A DNA stretch of 10,832 nucleotides from Corticimicrobacter sp040137905 (GCF_040137905.1 NZ_JBEFDG010000097.1:1-10832), one strand, 5' to 3'; numbered from the stretch's first letter, positions 1 to 6,157 are shown. The notes: a model not told the origin generated them from the letters alone. A program made the numbers and translations.

Positions 1-649
1 ACTGGATCAGTCGCTGTCGAACCTGCTGCGGTTGCAGTTGTTCGGATTCGCTCCATCTAGCGCCTGTCGCAAGGCAAATGCGCGATACCAGATCAACATG
101 CGGATTGGTGGATTTTTTCAGTTCAGGCAGTAGCGCGTCGATCTGCTCCTTGGTCAAGAACGACAGCTCGTTTTCCTGCACTTTGAACTGCCGCAGGTCT
201 TTCAGCGGATTATCACGCTTCCATACGCCGAGCCTGATCAGCTCATTGAACATGGCCCGCATGTATGCGTGCTCACGGTTTACGGTGTTCAAGGAAATTC
301 CTGCATCCAGGCGTTGAGTGCGATATCCCGCGAACACCTGTGCATTGAACTCGCTGGCAATGGGATTTTTCAGCGCAGCGATGGCAGCCTTGATCCGCTT
401 GTAGGTATCTTCCGCTGCCCGCAGCTCTTTGCCATGATGGTCAAACCAGATGGCAGCCAGTTCATCCAATCGCCGTAGGTCTTTCTTCTCGGGCATCCAG
501 TCGGCCTGATTGTTGGCATTCGACTTGACCCACACTTCCCAATTCCTGGCTTCCGCCTGGGTGCGAAACGTCTTGCGTAGGCGTTTCGCACCTCTTCCTC
601 CAGGCTGTATATCGACCAGCCATCCTTTCTCTGTCCTGCTAATGCTCAC
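1..649 (-). CDS. int: Phage tyrosine recombinase (integrase), N-terminal 216 codons, runs off left edge
   Basis: Integrates and excises the prophage by recombining attP with the tRNA attB site. Reading the minus strand from a GTG at 647-649 gives one open frame to the left edge, with the C-terminus missing. Residues about 1-60 form a basic N-terminal arm-binding-like region (RTEKGW, RLRKTFRTQAEAR). Residues about 60-150 look like the SAM-like core-binding domain (LNTVNREHAYMRAMFNEL). The catalytic domain starts near residue 165 (LSFLTKEQIDALL), and the first catalytic arginine is visible in ATGARWSE (about Arg198). The remaining catalytic residues, including the tyrosine, lie outside the window. 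The GTG overlaps the TGA of the upstream repressor (GTGA), and no good ribosome binding site precedes it, so translation is probably coupled to the repressor. Family assignment is secure; the gene symbol is generic. Confidence 0.88.
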   Translation of the reverse strand, partial: MSISRTEKGWLVDIQPGGRGAKRLRKTFRTQAEARNWEVWVKSNANNQADWMPEKKDLRRLDELAAIWFDHHGKELRAAEDTYKRIKAAIAALKNPIASEFNAQVFAGYRTQRLDAGISLNTVNREHAYMRAMFNELIRLGVWKRDNPLKDLRQFKVQENELSFLTKEQIDALLPELKKSTNPHVDLVSRICLATGARWSESEQLQPQQVRQRLIQ

Positions 650-1404
650 AGCTTATTCAAATCCGCACGCAATTTTTCAATGAAGTCTGTTTGTTTTTTA
701 TGCTTTTCAATTGACGCCTTTACCTCTTCCAGAACTTGCTTAATGCGTTCTTCATTCAGGGTGAATGTCGTCTCTTCATCGTGGACTTGGTGACTTTTTG
801 CCAAATTTCCAAGCATCCGCTGCAAGGCCGGAAGAATTGCTTCTGTCTCCTCGTAGTCCAATACAGGGATAGTGTTTTCAGTGATCAGGTCAATTTGCCT
901 CATCTTTTCAGCACGAATAGTGTGAGCTCGTGCTGCATTCAAGTCTTGAGGTACAGGCGACAGTAGGTGATGCACATTTCGTACTAAAAACTGGCTATCG
1001 AACGGTGAGAAATTCTGCAAATTGAAATCGTCTCCCAAGTCACTCTTTACCCATTCATCAGCATATTTCTGACGCAGCGATTGTTCGTGAAGAACCGCCT
1101 GAAAGTACAGAGTATTGCTCTTGGGTACTTCCTTATGCTCCGGTGACAGGTGACCATACTTTGGGTCTTCAAAGCCTGCGGTAAGCCACAACGCGTGTTC
1201 CGGCCATGCCAAGCAGACCGCCTCAATCATTTCGGCGGTTGCTCGCTTTTTCCCTCTATTGAAATCTACCCAGCTCGCTGCTGCGATGCCGGTGGCGACT
1301 TCCATTTCCTTCCATTTCCGATCAGTTTTCGTGACCTCTTTTATCAGGGTGCGAAGCCGATCCTCGATTGTGATCACAAAATCGTGTGTGCGGGGTCTTG
1401 ACAC
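646..1404 (-). CDS. Prophage repressor-like HTH protein
   Basis: Probable lysogeny repressor, 252 aa, starting at GTG (1402-1404) with AGAGGA a suitable distance upstream. Residues about 35-80 read as a helix-turn-helix of the type seen in phage regulators (GIAAASWVDFNRGKKRA, then AEMIEAVCLAWPEHALWLTAG). The middle is of unknown function. The last ~50 residues are highly charged and probably coiled-coil (EERIKQVLEEVKASIEKHKK), suggesting oligomerisation. There is no LexA-type Ser/Lys protease signature, so induction by RecA-stimulated self-cleavage is not evident. It is divergent from the Cox-like gene across a promoter/operator region and co-transcribed with int. The repressor role rests on the N-terminal HTH and on position; the rest of the protein matches no family I can name. 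Confidence 0.72.
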   Translation of the reverse strand: MSRPRTHDFVITIEDRLRTLIKEVTKTDRKWKEMEVATGIAAASWVDFNRGKKRATAEMIEAVCLAWPEHALWLTAGFEDPKYGHLSPEHKEVPKSNTLYFQAVLHEQSLRQKYADEWVKSDLGDDFNLQNFSPFDSQFLVRNVHHLLSPVPQDLNAARAHTIRAEKMRQIDLITENTIPVLDYEETEAILPALQRMLGNLAKSHQVHDEETTFTLNEERIKQVLEEVKASIEKHKKQTDFIEKLRADLNKL

Positions 1405-1426
1405 AGGCTTATCCTCTGGTCATAAT
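1398..1426 (+). promoter_or_regulatory. Strong sigma70 promoter for the early phage operon
   Basis: TTGACA (1398-1403), a 17-bp spacer and CATAAT (1421-1426) give 11 of 12 consensus bases, with predicted transcription start near 1433. The -35 box overlaps the GTG start codon of the repressor gene on the other strand. The -10 box overlaps the left arm of the palindrome at 1422-1445, so a protein bound there would block it. It would drive the Cox-like gene, the two small genes and rep. Confidence 0.75.
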
Positions 1427-1445
1427 CCATTCAATCATGGATTAT
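1422..1445. promoter_or_regulatory. Operator-like inverted repeat between the two switch promoters
   Basis: Perfect 9-bp arms, ATAATCCAT (1422-1430) and ATGGATTAT (1437-1445), are separated by 6 bp. Arm centres are about 15 bp apart. The left arm covers the rightward -10 box and the right arm covers the leftward -10 box. This is what a dimeric HTH repressor site is expected to look like. Which protein binds it (repressor or Cox-like) is inference. Confidence 0.7.
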
Positions 1446-1469
1446 TTCCATAGTTGGTTGGTGTTTCAG
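1441..1469 (-). promoter_or_regulatory. Probable promoter for repressor and integrase
   Basis: On the minus strand CTGAAA (plus positions 1464-1469), a 17-bp spacer and AATAAT (1441-1446) make a moderate sigma70 promoter (9 of 12), with predicted start near 1434. It faces the rightward promoter, and the two start points are almost adjacent. It is weaker than the rightward promoter by consensus, so repressor binding or a regulator may be needed for balance. Confidence 0.5.
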
Positions 1470-1477
1470 GCTAGATT

Positions 1478-1696
1478 ATGACGATAGATCAGGATTTTGC
1501 AAACAAGGTGGCCTTGACTATGCCACTCATGACGCCGCTTGCCTTCTCCCGAGCAATGGGTATCGAACACTCTGTCTTCCAGGCACAGTGCAATCGTGGC
1601 TACTGGCCGACGATCAAGGTCGGTAAGCGGGTGTTCATCAATGTGGAAGCCATCCGCATCAAGGCCGCAGAAAGGGCAGCGGAGTTCGCACTGTGA
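1478..1696 (+). CDS. Excisionase / Cox-like DNA-binding protein
   Basis: A 72-aa protein with a small winged-helix/MerR-like fold: helix (TPLAFSRAMGIEHSVFQ), turn, CNRGYWPTIKVGKRVFINVEA, then a short basic helix. This pattern is typical of Cox of P2-like phages and of XisF-type excisionases of Pf prophages. These proteins bend att DNA to favour excision and often repress the lysogenic promoter. It is the first gene of the rightward operon, directly opposite the repressor, as expected for a Cox. The ATG at 1478 has only a weak AGG upstream. An in-frame ATG at 1520 (codon 15) is preceded by AAGGTGG and may be the true start, giving 58 aa that still contain the whole fold. It overlaps the next gene by a TGATG junction. 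Confidence 0.7.
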   Translation: MTIDQDFANKVALTMPLMTPLAFSRAMGIEHSVFQAQCNRGYWPTIKVGKRVFINVEAIRIKAAERAAEFAL

Positions 1697-1884
1697 TGAG
1701 TCCCATTGCCCATCTGGTCGTCACCGATGCCGAGCATCTGCGCACGCTCGCCACGCTGCGCAACCAACTGACCGACGCCAACAGAATGCCCGAAGCCCAT
1801 GCCATCTACGAAGGCATGTTCCTGTTGACCCAACAACTGCGCGACCGCGCCCGTCTGCTCATCAGCATGGGGAAATCGGCATGA
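1696..1884 (+). CDS. Small hypothetical protein of the early operon
   Basis: A 62-aa protein of unrecognised family, mostly helical (LRTLATLRNQLTDANRMPEA, then YEGMFLLTQQLRDRARLL), with no signal peptide or membrane segment. I chose the ATG at 1696, which shares its first base with the TGA of the Cox-like gene; a GTG at 1693 is the only alternative and adds one residue. Its stop overlaps the next start as ATGA. The overlapping arrangement on both sides and the codon use, which resembles neighbouring genes, argue that it is real. Position suggests a role in replication or regulation, but nothing in the sequence proves one. Confidence 0.62.
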   Translation: MSPIAHLVVTDAEHLRTLATLRNQLTDANRMPEAHAIYEGMFLLTQQLRDRARLLISMGKSA

Positions 1885-2141
1885 AGCTCCGCACCGTCAA
1901 ACCCAAGCGCACCCAGCTCGATTTCTGGCCAGAGCTGCTCAACAAAGGCATGGTGCAGTACGCCCGACTGGCTGGCAGCGGCTCCACATTGCACACGGCG
2001 GCTGCACGCTCCGAACCGCTGTCGGCCCGCGCCTGCCCGCAGCTCCGCGAGGACAGCCGCGGGGCGACAGCAGGCAGCGGCCCCCCCCCGAGTAAAACGG
2101 GGAGAAACGGAATAGGCGTTGGTATTGAGGTGAAACGATGA
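1881..2141 (+). CDS. Small hypothetical protein upstream of rep
   Basis: An 86-aa basic reading frame of unrecognised family. The start ATG at 1881 overlaps the previous stop (ATGA), and its TGA overlaps the start of rep (ATGA again), so it may exist partly to couple translation of rep. Residues 1-35 (RTQLDFWPELLNKGMVQYARL) look protein-like. The rest is rich in Arg, Ala, Gly and Pro with low complexity, and it coincides with a strong DNA inverted repeat and a run of nine C at 2081-2089. A one-base slip in that run would hit a stop within a few codons. The second half may therefore be constrained more by DNA or RNA structure than by protein sequence. A start as early as 1539 is also open in this frame but would overlap two genes and is rejected. 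Confidence 0.5.
   Translation: MKLRTVKPKRTQLDFWPELLNKGMVQYARLAGSGSTLHTAAARSEPLSARACPQLREDSRGATAGSGPPPSKTGRNGIGVGIEVKR
2018..2071. repeat. Long inverted repeat just upstream of rep
   Basis: The arms GCTGTCGGCCCGCG (2018-2031) and CGCGGGGCGACAGC (2058-2071) match at 13 of 14 positions around a 26-nt loop. A smaller hairpin, CCCCG-AGTAAAA-CGGGG (2086-2102), and a C9 run follow. In single-stranded phage DNA these would fold stably. They could be part of a replication origin or an RNA element controlling rep; I see no recognised nick motif. Confidence 0.5.
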
Positions 2142-3241
2142 GTCATCGACTGACAAAAACCGAAAAGCTGGTGCTCGAAGGCCGTCGCGTCAAAATGACC
2201 TTGGCCCAGGCGCAGGCCACCAGCAAAGACCGCTGCTCAGTGGATTGGGTTTCGACCACGATCAAGGGAACCGATCTGTTCAATTCCCTGTTCTGGACGC
2301 TGAGTAACGAACACCATGAAGGTGAGTTCGTCACCGAAGTCCAGGTCATGGCGATCCTGGCCAAGAAAGTGGCCGCGATCACTGGCTTTCAGGTGGGCGA
2401 CCTGCGCCCAGGCCGCAACTACTACGACAGCACCCTACGCATTCTGAGCGATGAGGGTGAGGAAGTCGGCAGCGTGTCCGGTGGCGGCGTGTACCAGCGC
2501 GATACCTATCTGATCATGCTCAACGGCAGCGGCTGCACGTTCGCTAAAGCGGGCTGGCGTCAGGCCATGTATGACTTCCTGGTGCCGCTGAATGCTCGGC
2601 TGTCTCGCATCGACATTGCCCTGGACTTCTTCGAAGGTGGATGCGGCGGCGTTGAAGGTGTGCGCGAAGCCTGCATGAATGGCGGTTTCGATTACCACGG
2701 CAGACGGCCCCAGGGGCGCACCGATGGCTATTGGGATGCCGGACACTCACGCAGTTACTACGTGGGCCGACGCGGTGCAAAGCTGGTCAATGCCTACGAC
2801 AAGGGCCACGCCTACAAAGACATGGAATCGTCTTGGTGGCGCATTGAGCTGCGCTACTGGTCACAGGATCGCATCCTGCCGCTGGAATGCCTGATCGAAC
2901 CGGACACCTACTTTGCGGGCGCACATCCCTACATGCAGGAACTGCTGGATGTGTCCGAGGCCATTCGCATCAAGACTAAGCCCAAGCTGGAAGACGTGAC
3001 TACCGATGCTGTGGTCAAGCGCAAATTGCGCTGGCTTGAAACCACCGTCGCCCCATCCCTGGTGCATCTGACCCGCGCATTTGATGCGGGCTTGGAGGGC
3101 ATGGCCTGGATTGGCGACCTGATCGAAAAGCATGCAGCCCGCGAGCTACCGCGCAGCCTGCGCACCGTACCCAACGCCCTGTTGAAACAGGGCATCCAAC
3201 GCATATTGAAGCCCGCTGAACCGGCCAGCGTGGCGGCTTAA
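2138..3241 (+). CDS. Rolling-circle replication initiation protein (Rep_trans / replication initiation factor family)
   Basis: A 367-aa phage initiator that nicks the double-stranded form to start rolling-circle replication. The family core is visible: SRIDIALDFFEG at about residues 156-167, then GRTDGYWD, YYVGRRGAKLVNAYDKG at about 206-222 and WWRIELRYWSQDRILP at about 232-247. These are the conserved acidic and tyrosine-containing blocks of the PF02486-type proteins used by many inoviruses and some plasmids. The catalytic tyrosine is probably in the YYVGRR/AYDKG region, but I cannot say which one. Family members are usually 300-430 aa, so this is full length. The ATG overlaps the stop of the upstream small gene. 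The ssDNA-binding protein gene follows 26 nt downstream, the usual order in this phage group. Confidence 0.88.
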   Translation: MSHRLTKTEKLVLEGRRVKMTLAQAQATSKDRCSVDWVSTTIKGTDLFNSLFWTLSNEHHEGEFVTEVQVMAILAKKVAAITGFQVGDLRPGRNYYDSTLRILSDEGEEVGSVSGGGVYQRDTYLIMLNGSGCTFAKAGWRQAMYDFLVPLNARLSRIDIALDFFEGGCGGVEGVREACMNGGFDYHGRRPQGRTDGYWDAGHSRSYYVGRRGAKLVNAYDKGHAYKDMESSWWRIELRYWSQDRILPLECLIEPDTYFAGAHPYMQELLDVSEAIRIKTKPKLEDVTTDAVVKRKLRWLETTVAPSLVHLTRAFDAGLEGMAWIGDLIEKHAARELPRSLRTVPNALLKQGIQRILKPAEPASVAA

Positions 3242-3267
3242 CCGACGCCGGATAAGGAATCGACATC

Positions 3268-3579
3268 ATGAAATTCAATACCCGTATCACCATCGCTGGC
3301 GTCAAAGGCTCCAAGGGCAAGCTGGAAAGCGGCCAAGAATACGACAGCACCAAGATTTACGTCCAGACCGACCTGGACGACAGCAAAGGCATGGGCAAGG
3401 GCTTTGCCACCGTGGAATACAACTATGGCACCTCCGAGGAGTTCCACAAGCTCAAGCACCTGCCGTTCCCATTGGTGGCAGAAGCGGAACTGGAAATCGT
3501 CACCAACGGCAAGACGCAAAAGACCGTCATCACCAGCTTGCAGCCTGTCGAGCTGGCGAAGCCCACGAAGGCGGCCTGA
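3268..3579 (+). CDS. Phage single-stranded DNA-binding protein (pV-like)
   Basis: A 103-aa protein that would coat newly made single-stranded phage DNA before packaging, the role of gene V protein. It shows alternating beta-type segments and Lys/aromatic-rich stretches (TRITIAGVKGSKGKL, KIYVQTDLDD, ATVEYNYG, AEAELEIVTNGKTQKTVI) consistent with an OB-like fold, and a flexible KPTKAA tail. Length matches inovirus ssDNA-binding proteins (about 80-145 aa). AAGGA sits nine bases before the ATG. It lies between rep and the structural genes, where gene V homologues are found. The assignment relies on position and composition as well as on resemblance to family members. Confidence 0.75.
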   Translation: MKFNTRITIAGVKGSKGKLESGQEYDSTKIYVQTDLDDSKGMGKGFATVEYNYGTSEEFHKLKHLPFPLVAEAELEIVTNGKTQKTVITSLQPVELAKPTKAA

Positions 3580-3581
3580 CC

Positions 3582-3788
3582 ATGTGGTGCGTTCCTCGCT
3601 ATCTGGTGCAGAGCACCGAAGACGGCTCATTTCTGGCCGCTGATGGCGAAGGTGGCGTCATCAACGTGATGGCCCTGACAGCAGCAGACCCGTTCCAGGA
3701 ACCGGAAAGCGCCGTCGAGGCCGTGCAGGATCACTTGGATGGCCGGGGCGTAGTCATCCTGATCTATGTGCCGTGCATCCAGGCTTGA
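3582..3788 (+). CDS. Small conserved-position inovirus protein, function unknown
   Basis: A 68-aa acidic protein (YLVQSTEDGSFLAADGEGGV, DPFQEPESAVEAVQDHLD) ending in a short hydrophobic stretch (GVVILIYVPCIQA) too brief for a convincing membrane helix. The ATG follows the ssDNA-binding protein stop by two bases, so translation is likely coupled. Small genes of this size commonly occur between the ssDNA-binding protein and coat genes of inoviruses. I recognise no domain. It could be a DNA-replication accessory protein or a minor virion component. Confidence 0.65.
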   Translation: MWCVPRYLVQSTEDGSFLAADGEGGVINVMALTAADPFQEPESAVEAVQDHLDGRGVVILIYVPCIQA

Positions 3789-3791
3789 ACC

Positions 3792-4034
3792 ATGACACGC
3801 ATCTATATCCAGTACTGCGACATCAGCACCGAAGCCGGGACGGATTGCCCTGTACAGCATCGCCAGCAAATCGCCATCGAGCGCGAAACGCTGGAAGCCG
3901 CAGGCAATCCGATTCCTACGCTGAATGCCGCTGATGTCACCCAGGTATTCAGCCTGGGGCTGTCGGTGGTGGTGCTGTTCTTCCTGCTGGGGCGCGGTGT
4001 TGGAACCGTATTGAACCTGATCCGCAGGGGTTAG
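3792..4034 (+). CDS. Small membrane protein, probable minor coat protein
   Basis: An 80-aa protein with a soluble N-terminal half containing two cysteines (YCDISTEAGTDCPVQHRQQ) and one clear transmembrane helix near residues 52-72 (VFSLGLSVVVLFFLLGRGVG), ending in basic NLIRRG. Basic residues after the helix suggest an N-out, C-in orientation like other filamentous phage coat proteins, although there is no cleavable signal peptide. It lies three bases after the preceding stop and directly before the major coat gene, where pVII/pIX-type minor proteins are expected. Function is by position and topology only. Confidence 0.65.
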   Translation: MTRIYIQYCDISTEAGTDCPVQHRQQIAIERETLEAAGNPIPTLNAADVTQVFSLGLSVVVLFFLLGRGVGTVLNLIRRG

Positions 4035-4046
4035 GTAAATCCGACA

Positions 4047-4064
4047 GGCAGGCGGTTTCCTGCC
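4047..4064 (+). promoter_or_regulatory. Hairpin in the major coat gene leader
   Basis: GGCAGG (4047-4052), a 6-nt loop and CCTGCC (4059-4064) form a perfect hairpin. No T-run follows, so it is not a normal terminator. It lies 25 nt before the coat gene ATG and could mark an mRNA processing site or protect the 5' end of coat mRNA. The octamer CAGGCAGG recurs in the hairpin after the coat gene. Confidence 0.45.
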
Positions 4065-4089
4065 CAATTCTCAAGAAAAGGAACTTCAC

Positions 4090-4332
4090 ATGAAGAAGCT
4101 GAAATTCAACCTCAAGCCGGTGGTCGCTGCTGTGGGCGCTACCGCACTGACGCTGGCATCGGGTGCCGTCATGGCCCAGGAGGCCGGCAGCATCGACCTG
4201 ACCGCGATCACGGGCGCGTTCAAGGCAACGGATGTCATCACGGCGGTGATGGCCGTAGCCGGTGTGCTGGCAGCGATCTACGCCACCATGACCGCCGCCA
4301 AGATGGCGCTTCGCTGGATTCGTGGCGGTTGA
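4090..4332 (+). CDS. Major coat protein precursor (pVIII-like)
   Basis: The protein forming the virion tube. The 80-aa precursor has a basic N-terminus (MKKLKFNLK), a hydrophobic core and an AVMA cleavage site at residue 29, giving a 51-aa mature protein that begins QEAGSIDL. The mature part has the classic layout: acidic/amphipathic N-terminus, a single membrane helix (ITAVMAVAGVLAAIYATMTA) and a basic C-terminus (KMALRWIRGG) that would contact packaged DNA. Length fits inovirus coats (about 44-52 aa mature). AAGGAA precedes the ATG at good spacing. Hairpins lie on both sides, which would suit the very high expression this gene needs. Confidence 0.9.
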   Translation: MKKLKFNLKPVVAAVGATALTLASGAVMAQEAGSIDLTAITGAFKATDVITAVMAVAGVLAAIYATMTAAKMALRWIRGG

Positions 4333-4349
4333 TCCGGCCGCATGACTGA

Positions 4350-4378
4350 CTCAGGCAGGACTGGCCATCCTGCCTGAG
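4350..4378 (+). terminator. Central terminator/attenuator after the major coat gene
   Basis: CTCAGGCAGGA (4350-4360) and TCCTGCCTGAG (4368-4378) make a perfect 11-bp stem with a 7-nt loop, 17 nt after the coat stop. The bases after it contain only CTCTTT, not a full U-tract, so termination may be partial. In f1-type phages a terminator follows gene VIII and lowers expression of the genes beyond it; this hairpin is in the equivalent place. Confidence 0.65.
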
Positions 4379-4405
4379 CATCCGCCTCTTTGGAACTTGC
4401 AAATC

Positions 4406-4486
4406 GTGATTACTCAGCTTTGGTATCTCGTCATCTTTGCCTGGGGCATTGCGTGTGCTTGGGCGTTGATCAAAGGATTGGAGTAA
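4406..4486 (+). CDS. 26-residue membrane protein, pVII/pIX-like minor coat candidate
   Basis: A GTG at 4406 opens a 26-codon frame whose product is almost all one hydrophobic segment (MITQLWYLVIFAWGIACAWA, then LIKGLE). It ends TAA at 4484-4486, overlapping the ATG of the adsorption protein gene as TAATG, a classic coupling junction. Filamentous phages carry tip proteins pVII and pIX of only about 30 residues, near gene VIII, and this fits in size, topology and place. The ribosome binding site is weak (GGAA, 11 nt upstream) and the start is GTG. The gene is below usual annotation cut-offs. No second such gene is obvious nearby, unless the 80-aa protein before the coat gene plays that part. 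Confidence 0.55.
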   Translation: MITQLWYLVIFAWGIACAWALIKGLE

Positions 4487-5859
4487 TGAGCCTCTACCGT
4501 TTCATGATCGTGTTTTTTGTATGGCTGCTGATTTCCTTTCAGCCAGTCTTTTCTCAAGCACTCCCAAAGCCCACGCCAGAACCTGAACGCGTCACACGCG
4601 CCATCTCAGGGACATTGCAGCAAGGCATGCAACGGCGCGGCTTTGCTGCAAACGATCATCGTTTTATGAACACGGTAGCCAGGGCGACACCAGGACTATC
4701 TGCGGTTGCAGGTAGTACCGCAGCAGTGGTAACCGTGGGGGCCGTAACCGCTCCTGCATGGGCAACAGTAGCTATTGCTGCGGGCATCGGGGCTGCTGTC
4801 ACTTATGCAGTCAGCTTGGGCCTTGACGCATTGGTGAACTGGCTATTCCGCGATGACGGGCTGATCGACCAGTCTAGCGATATGGCTGGTGAGCGTGACC
4901 CTTCATCGGGCATTACTCCCGGTGTTCCTGCATGGCGGGCAACCGTTTGGACTGATCGCTACACCTCGCATCAGGCATGGGGAGGTGACGGCTATGCAAT
5001 GGCAAAACAGGCATATTTCAGTCGTAAATCCGTTCTGGGGGAAACGCCAGATCCAAATATTCAATGTCGCGCACACTCTGCGACAAATATATTTTGTGAA
5101 TTGCAAGGCGCGGTGCTCGACATGAACGGGCCACCAAATCAATGCGCCAAAGGTACATTCTTTGCCGCTGAACTGGGATGTGCTGGCTACAGCTTCCCCG
5201 CTGAAAATGCCGTGGATGACCGCGACGGTTTGACGCCACAAGAGGCTATCGAAGCGTTGCCCGAAGAAGTACTTGCGCAACCATTGAATCCCGCTTTGCT
5301 GGCTGGCCTTGCCAATCGCGCATGGCAGCAAGCTGCATCTGAACCGGGTTATGACGGCTTGCCATACCCGCAATCAAATCCCTTGACCGCCGAGGATGTT
5401 GCGCCGTGGTTGCAAGCCAATCCAGAGCTTGCGCCTACAGTGCGAGATTTCGTTTCCCCGAACCCTGTTACGAATGACAGGCCGAATCCTTGGGCGCTGC
5501 CGTCAAACCCTACGGCATCACAACCAACGCCAGCCATTCCGAATAGCAACGCAACCAATCCTGGCGCAGACAATCCAGTCACCAATCTTGGCCCAGACCC
5601 TGGCATTGGTGCTCCGACACTGGAAGCCATACCCACGGCGCAGCAAATCGCACAGCCCATTCTGGACATGATGCCCGACCTGCGGGGCTACACGCCATCG
5701 TCACATGCGGGCGAATGCCCACGCCCGACCATTGAGCTGTACGGCACGCATGTGCTCGATGCGCATTGCACCCTGATCGACGATAACAAAGCCATCATCC
5801 AGGCCGCCATGCTGCTGGCCTGGGCGCTGATCGCGCTGTTCATCGTCCTGTCCGCGTGA
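4486..5859 (+). CDS. Adsorption / minor coat protein pIII (TspB-like)
   Basis: The 457-aa attachment protein at the virion tip, which recognises the host receptor and ends assembly. It has a signal peptide (VFFVWLLISFQPVFSQA, cleavage near residue 25), a hydrophobic Ala/Gly/Val-rich segment around residues 75-120, a cysteine-containing central domain (residues about 190-240), a Pro/Asn-rich linker (about 320-380), and a C-terminal module ending in one membrane anchor (AAMLLAWALIALFIVLSA). The C-terminal block CPRPTIELYGTHVLDAHCTL resembles the TspB/pIII C-terminal region of Neisseria and related inoviruses. I chose the ATG at 4486; an upstream in-frame ATG at 4390 lacks a signal peptide and would overlap the 26-codon gene. 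Parts of the region before the linker look richer in A+T than the C-terminal module, as expected if the receptor-binding part has been exchanged. Confidence 0.82.
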   Translation: MSLYRFMIVFFVWLLISFQPVFSQALPKPTPEPERVTRAISGTLQQGMQRRGFAANDHRFMNTVARATPGLSAVAGSTAAVVTVGAVTAPAWATVAIAAGIGAAVTYAVSLGLDALVNWLFRDDGLIDQSSDMAGERDPSSGITPGVPAWRATVWTDRYTSHQAWGGDGYAMAKQAYFSRKSVLGETPDPNIQCRAHSATNIFCELQGAVLDMNGPPNQCAKGTFFAAELGCAGYSFPAENAVDDRDGLTPQEAIEALPEEVLAQPLNPALLAGLANRAWQQAASEPGYDGLPYPQSNPLTAEDVAPWLQANPELAPTVRDFVSPNPVTNDRPNPWALPSNPTASQPTPAIPNSNATNPGADNPVTNLGPDPGIGAPTLEAIPTAQQIAQPILDMMPDLRGYTPSSHAGECPRPTIELYGTHVLDAHCTLIDDNKAIIQAAMLLAWALIALFIVLSA

Positions 5860-5866
5860 GGTCGCC

Positions 5867-6154
5867 ATGTTCGGAATTCTTCTCTCTGCACTGAACAGCG
5901 TCCTGGCCTGGGTGTTCCGCTCCCTCTTGGTCAAGTTCGTACTGTTCTTCGCGCTGTACTTCATCACCTCGGAGTTCGTCGGTTTCATCGTTGCGTTGCT
6001 GCCTGGAACGGGGGCCGTCGATGATGCGCTGTCCGGCATTGGTGCCGCCACTTGGTATTTCCTGGACGTGTTTCAGATACAAGCTGGCATCGCAATGGTG
6101 GTGTCTGCCTATGCCACGCGCTTCATCATCCGGCGTATGCCGATCATTGGATAA
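5867..6154 (+). CDS. Minor coat protein pVI (DUF2523-like)
   Basis: A 95-aa very hydrophobic protein with three probable membrane helices (VFRSLLVKFVLFFALYFI; EFVGFIVALLPG; AGIAMVVSAYATRFII) and a basic tail (RRMP). In filamentous phages pVI joins pIII at the virion end and is needed to release the particle. Its place between the adsorption protein and Zot is the standard order in this group, and its size fits. GAGG overlaps the preceding stop region and serves as ribosome binding site for the ATG at 5867. The next gene starts three bases after its stop. Confidence 0.8.
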   Translation: MFGILLSALNSVLAWVFRSLLVKFVLFFALYFITSEFVGFIVALLPGTGAVDDALSGIGAATWYFLDVFQIQAGIAMVVSAYATRFIIRRMPIIG

Positions 6155-6157
6155 GCC

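Noticed and set aside
370..591. 73-codon minus-strand frame inside the integrase region
   Set aside because: It is out of frame with the integrase, whose reading frame is continuous and carries the ARWSE motif.
1420..1428. TCATAATCC shared by the operator/-10 region and the tRNA att core (10739-10747)
   Set aside because: Nine matching bases of low complexity can arise by chance, and both copies have an independent explanation.
3238..4067. 130- and 146-codon minus-strand frames opposite the ssDNA-binding and small coat genes
   Set aside because: Shadows created by codon bias of the plus-strand genes, with no conserved features.
4390..4485. Longer start for the adsorption protein at ATG 4390
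   Set aside because: It adds 32 residues without a signal peptide in front of a clear signal peptide, and it overlaps the 26-codon gene. The ATG at 4486 has a TAATG coupling junction.
4903..5373. 156-codon minus-strand frame opposite the adsorption gene
   Set aside because: Antisense shadow of a gene with an intact domain layout; no recognisable product.
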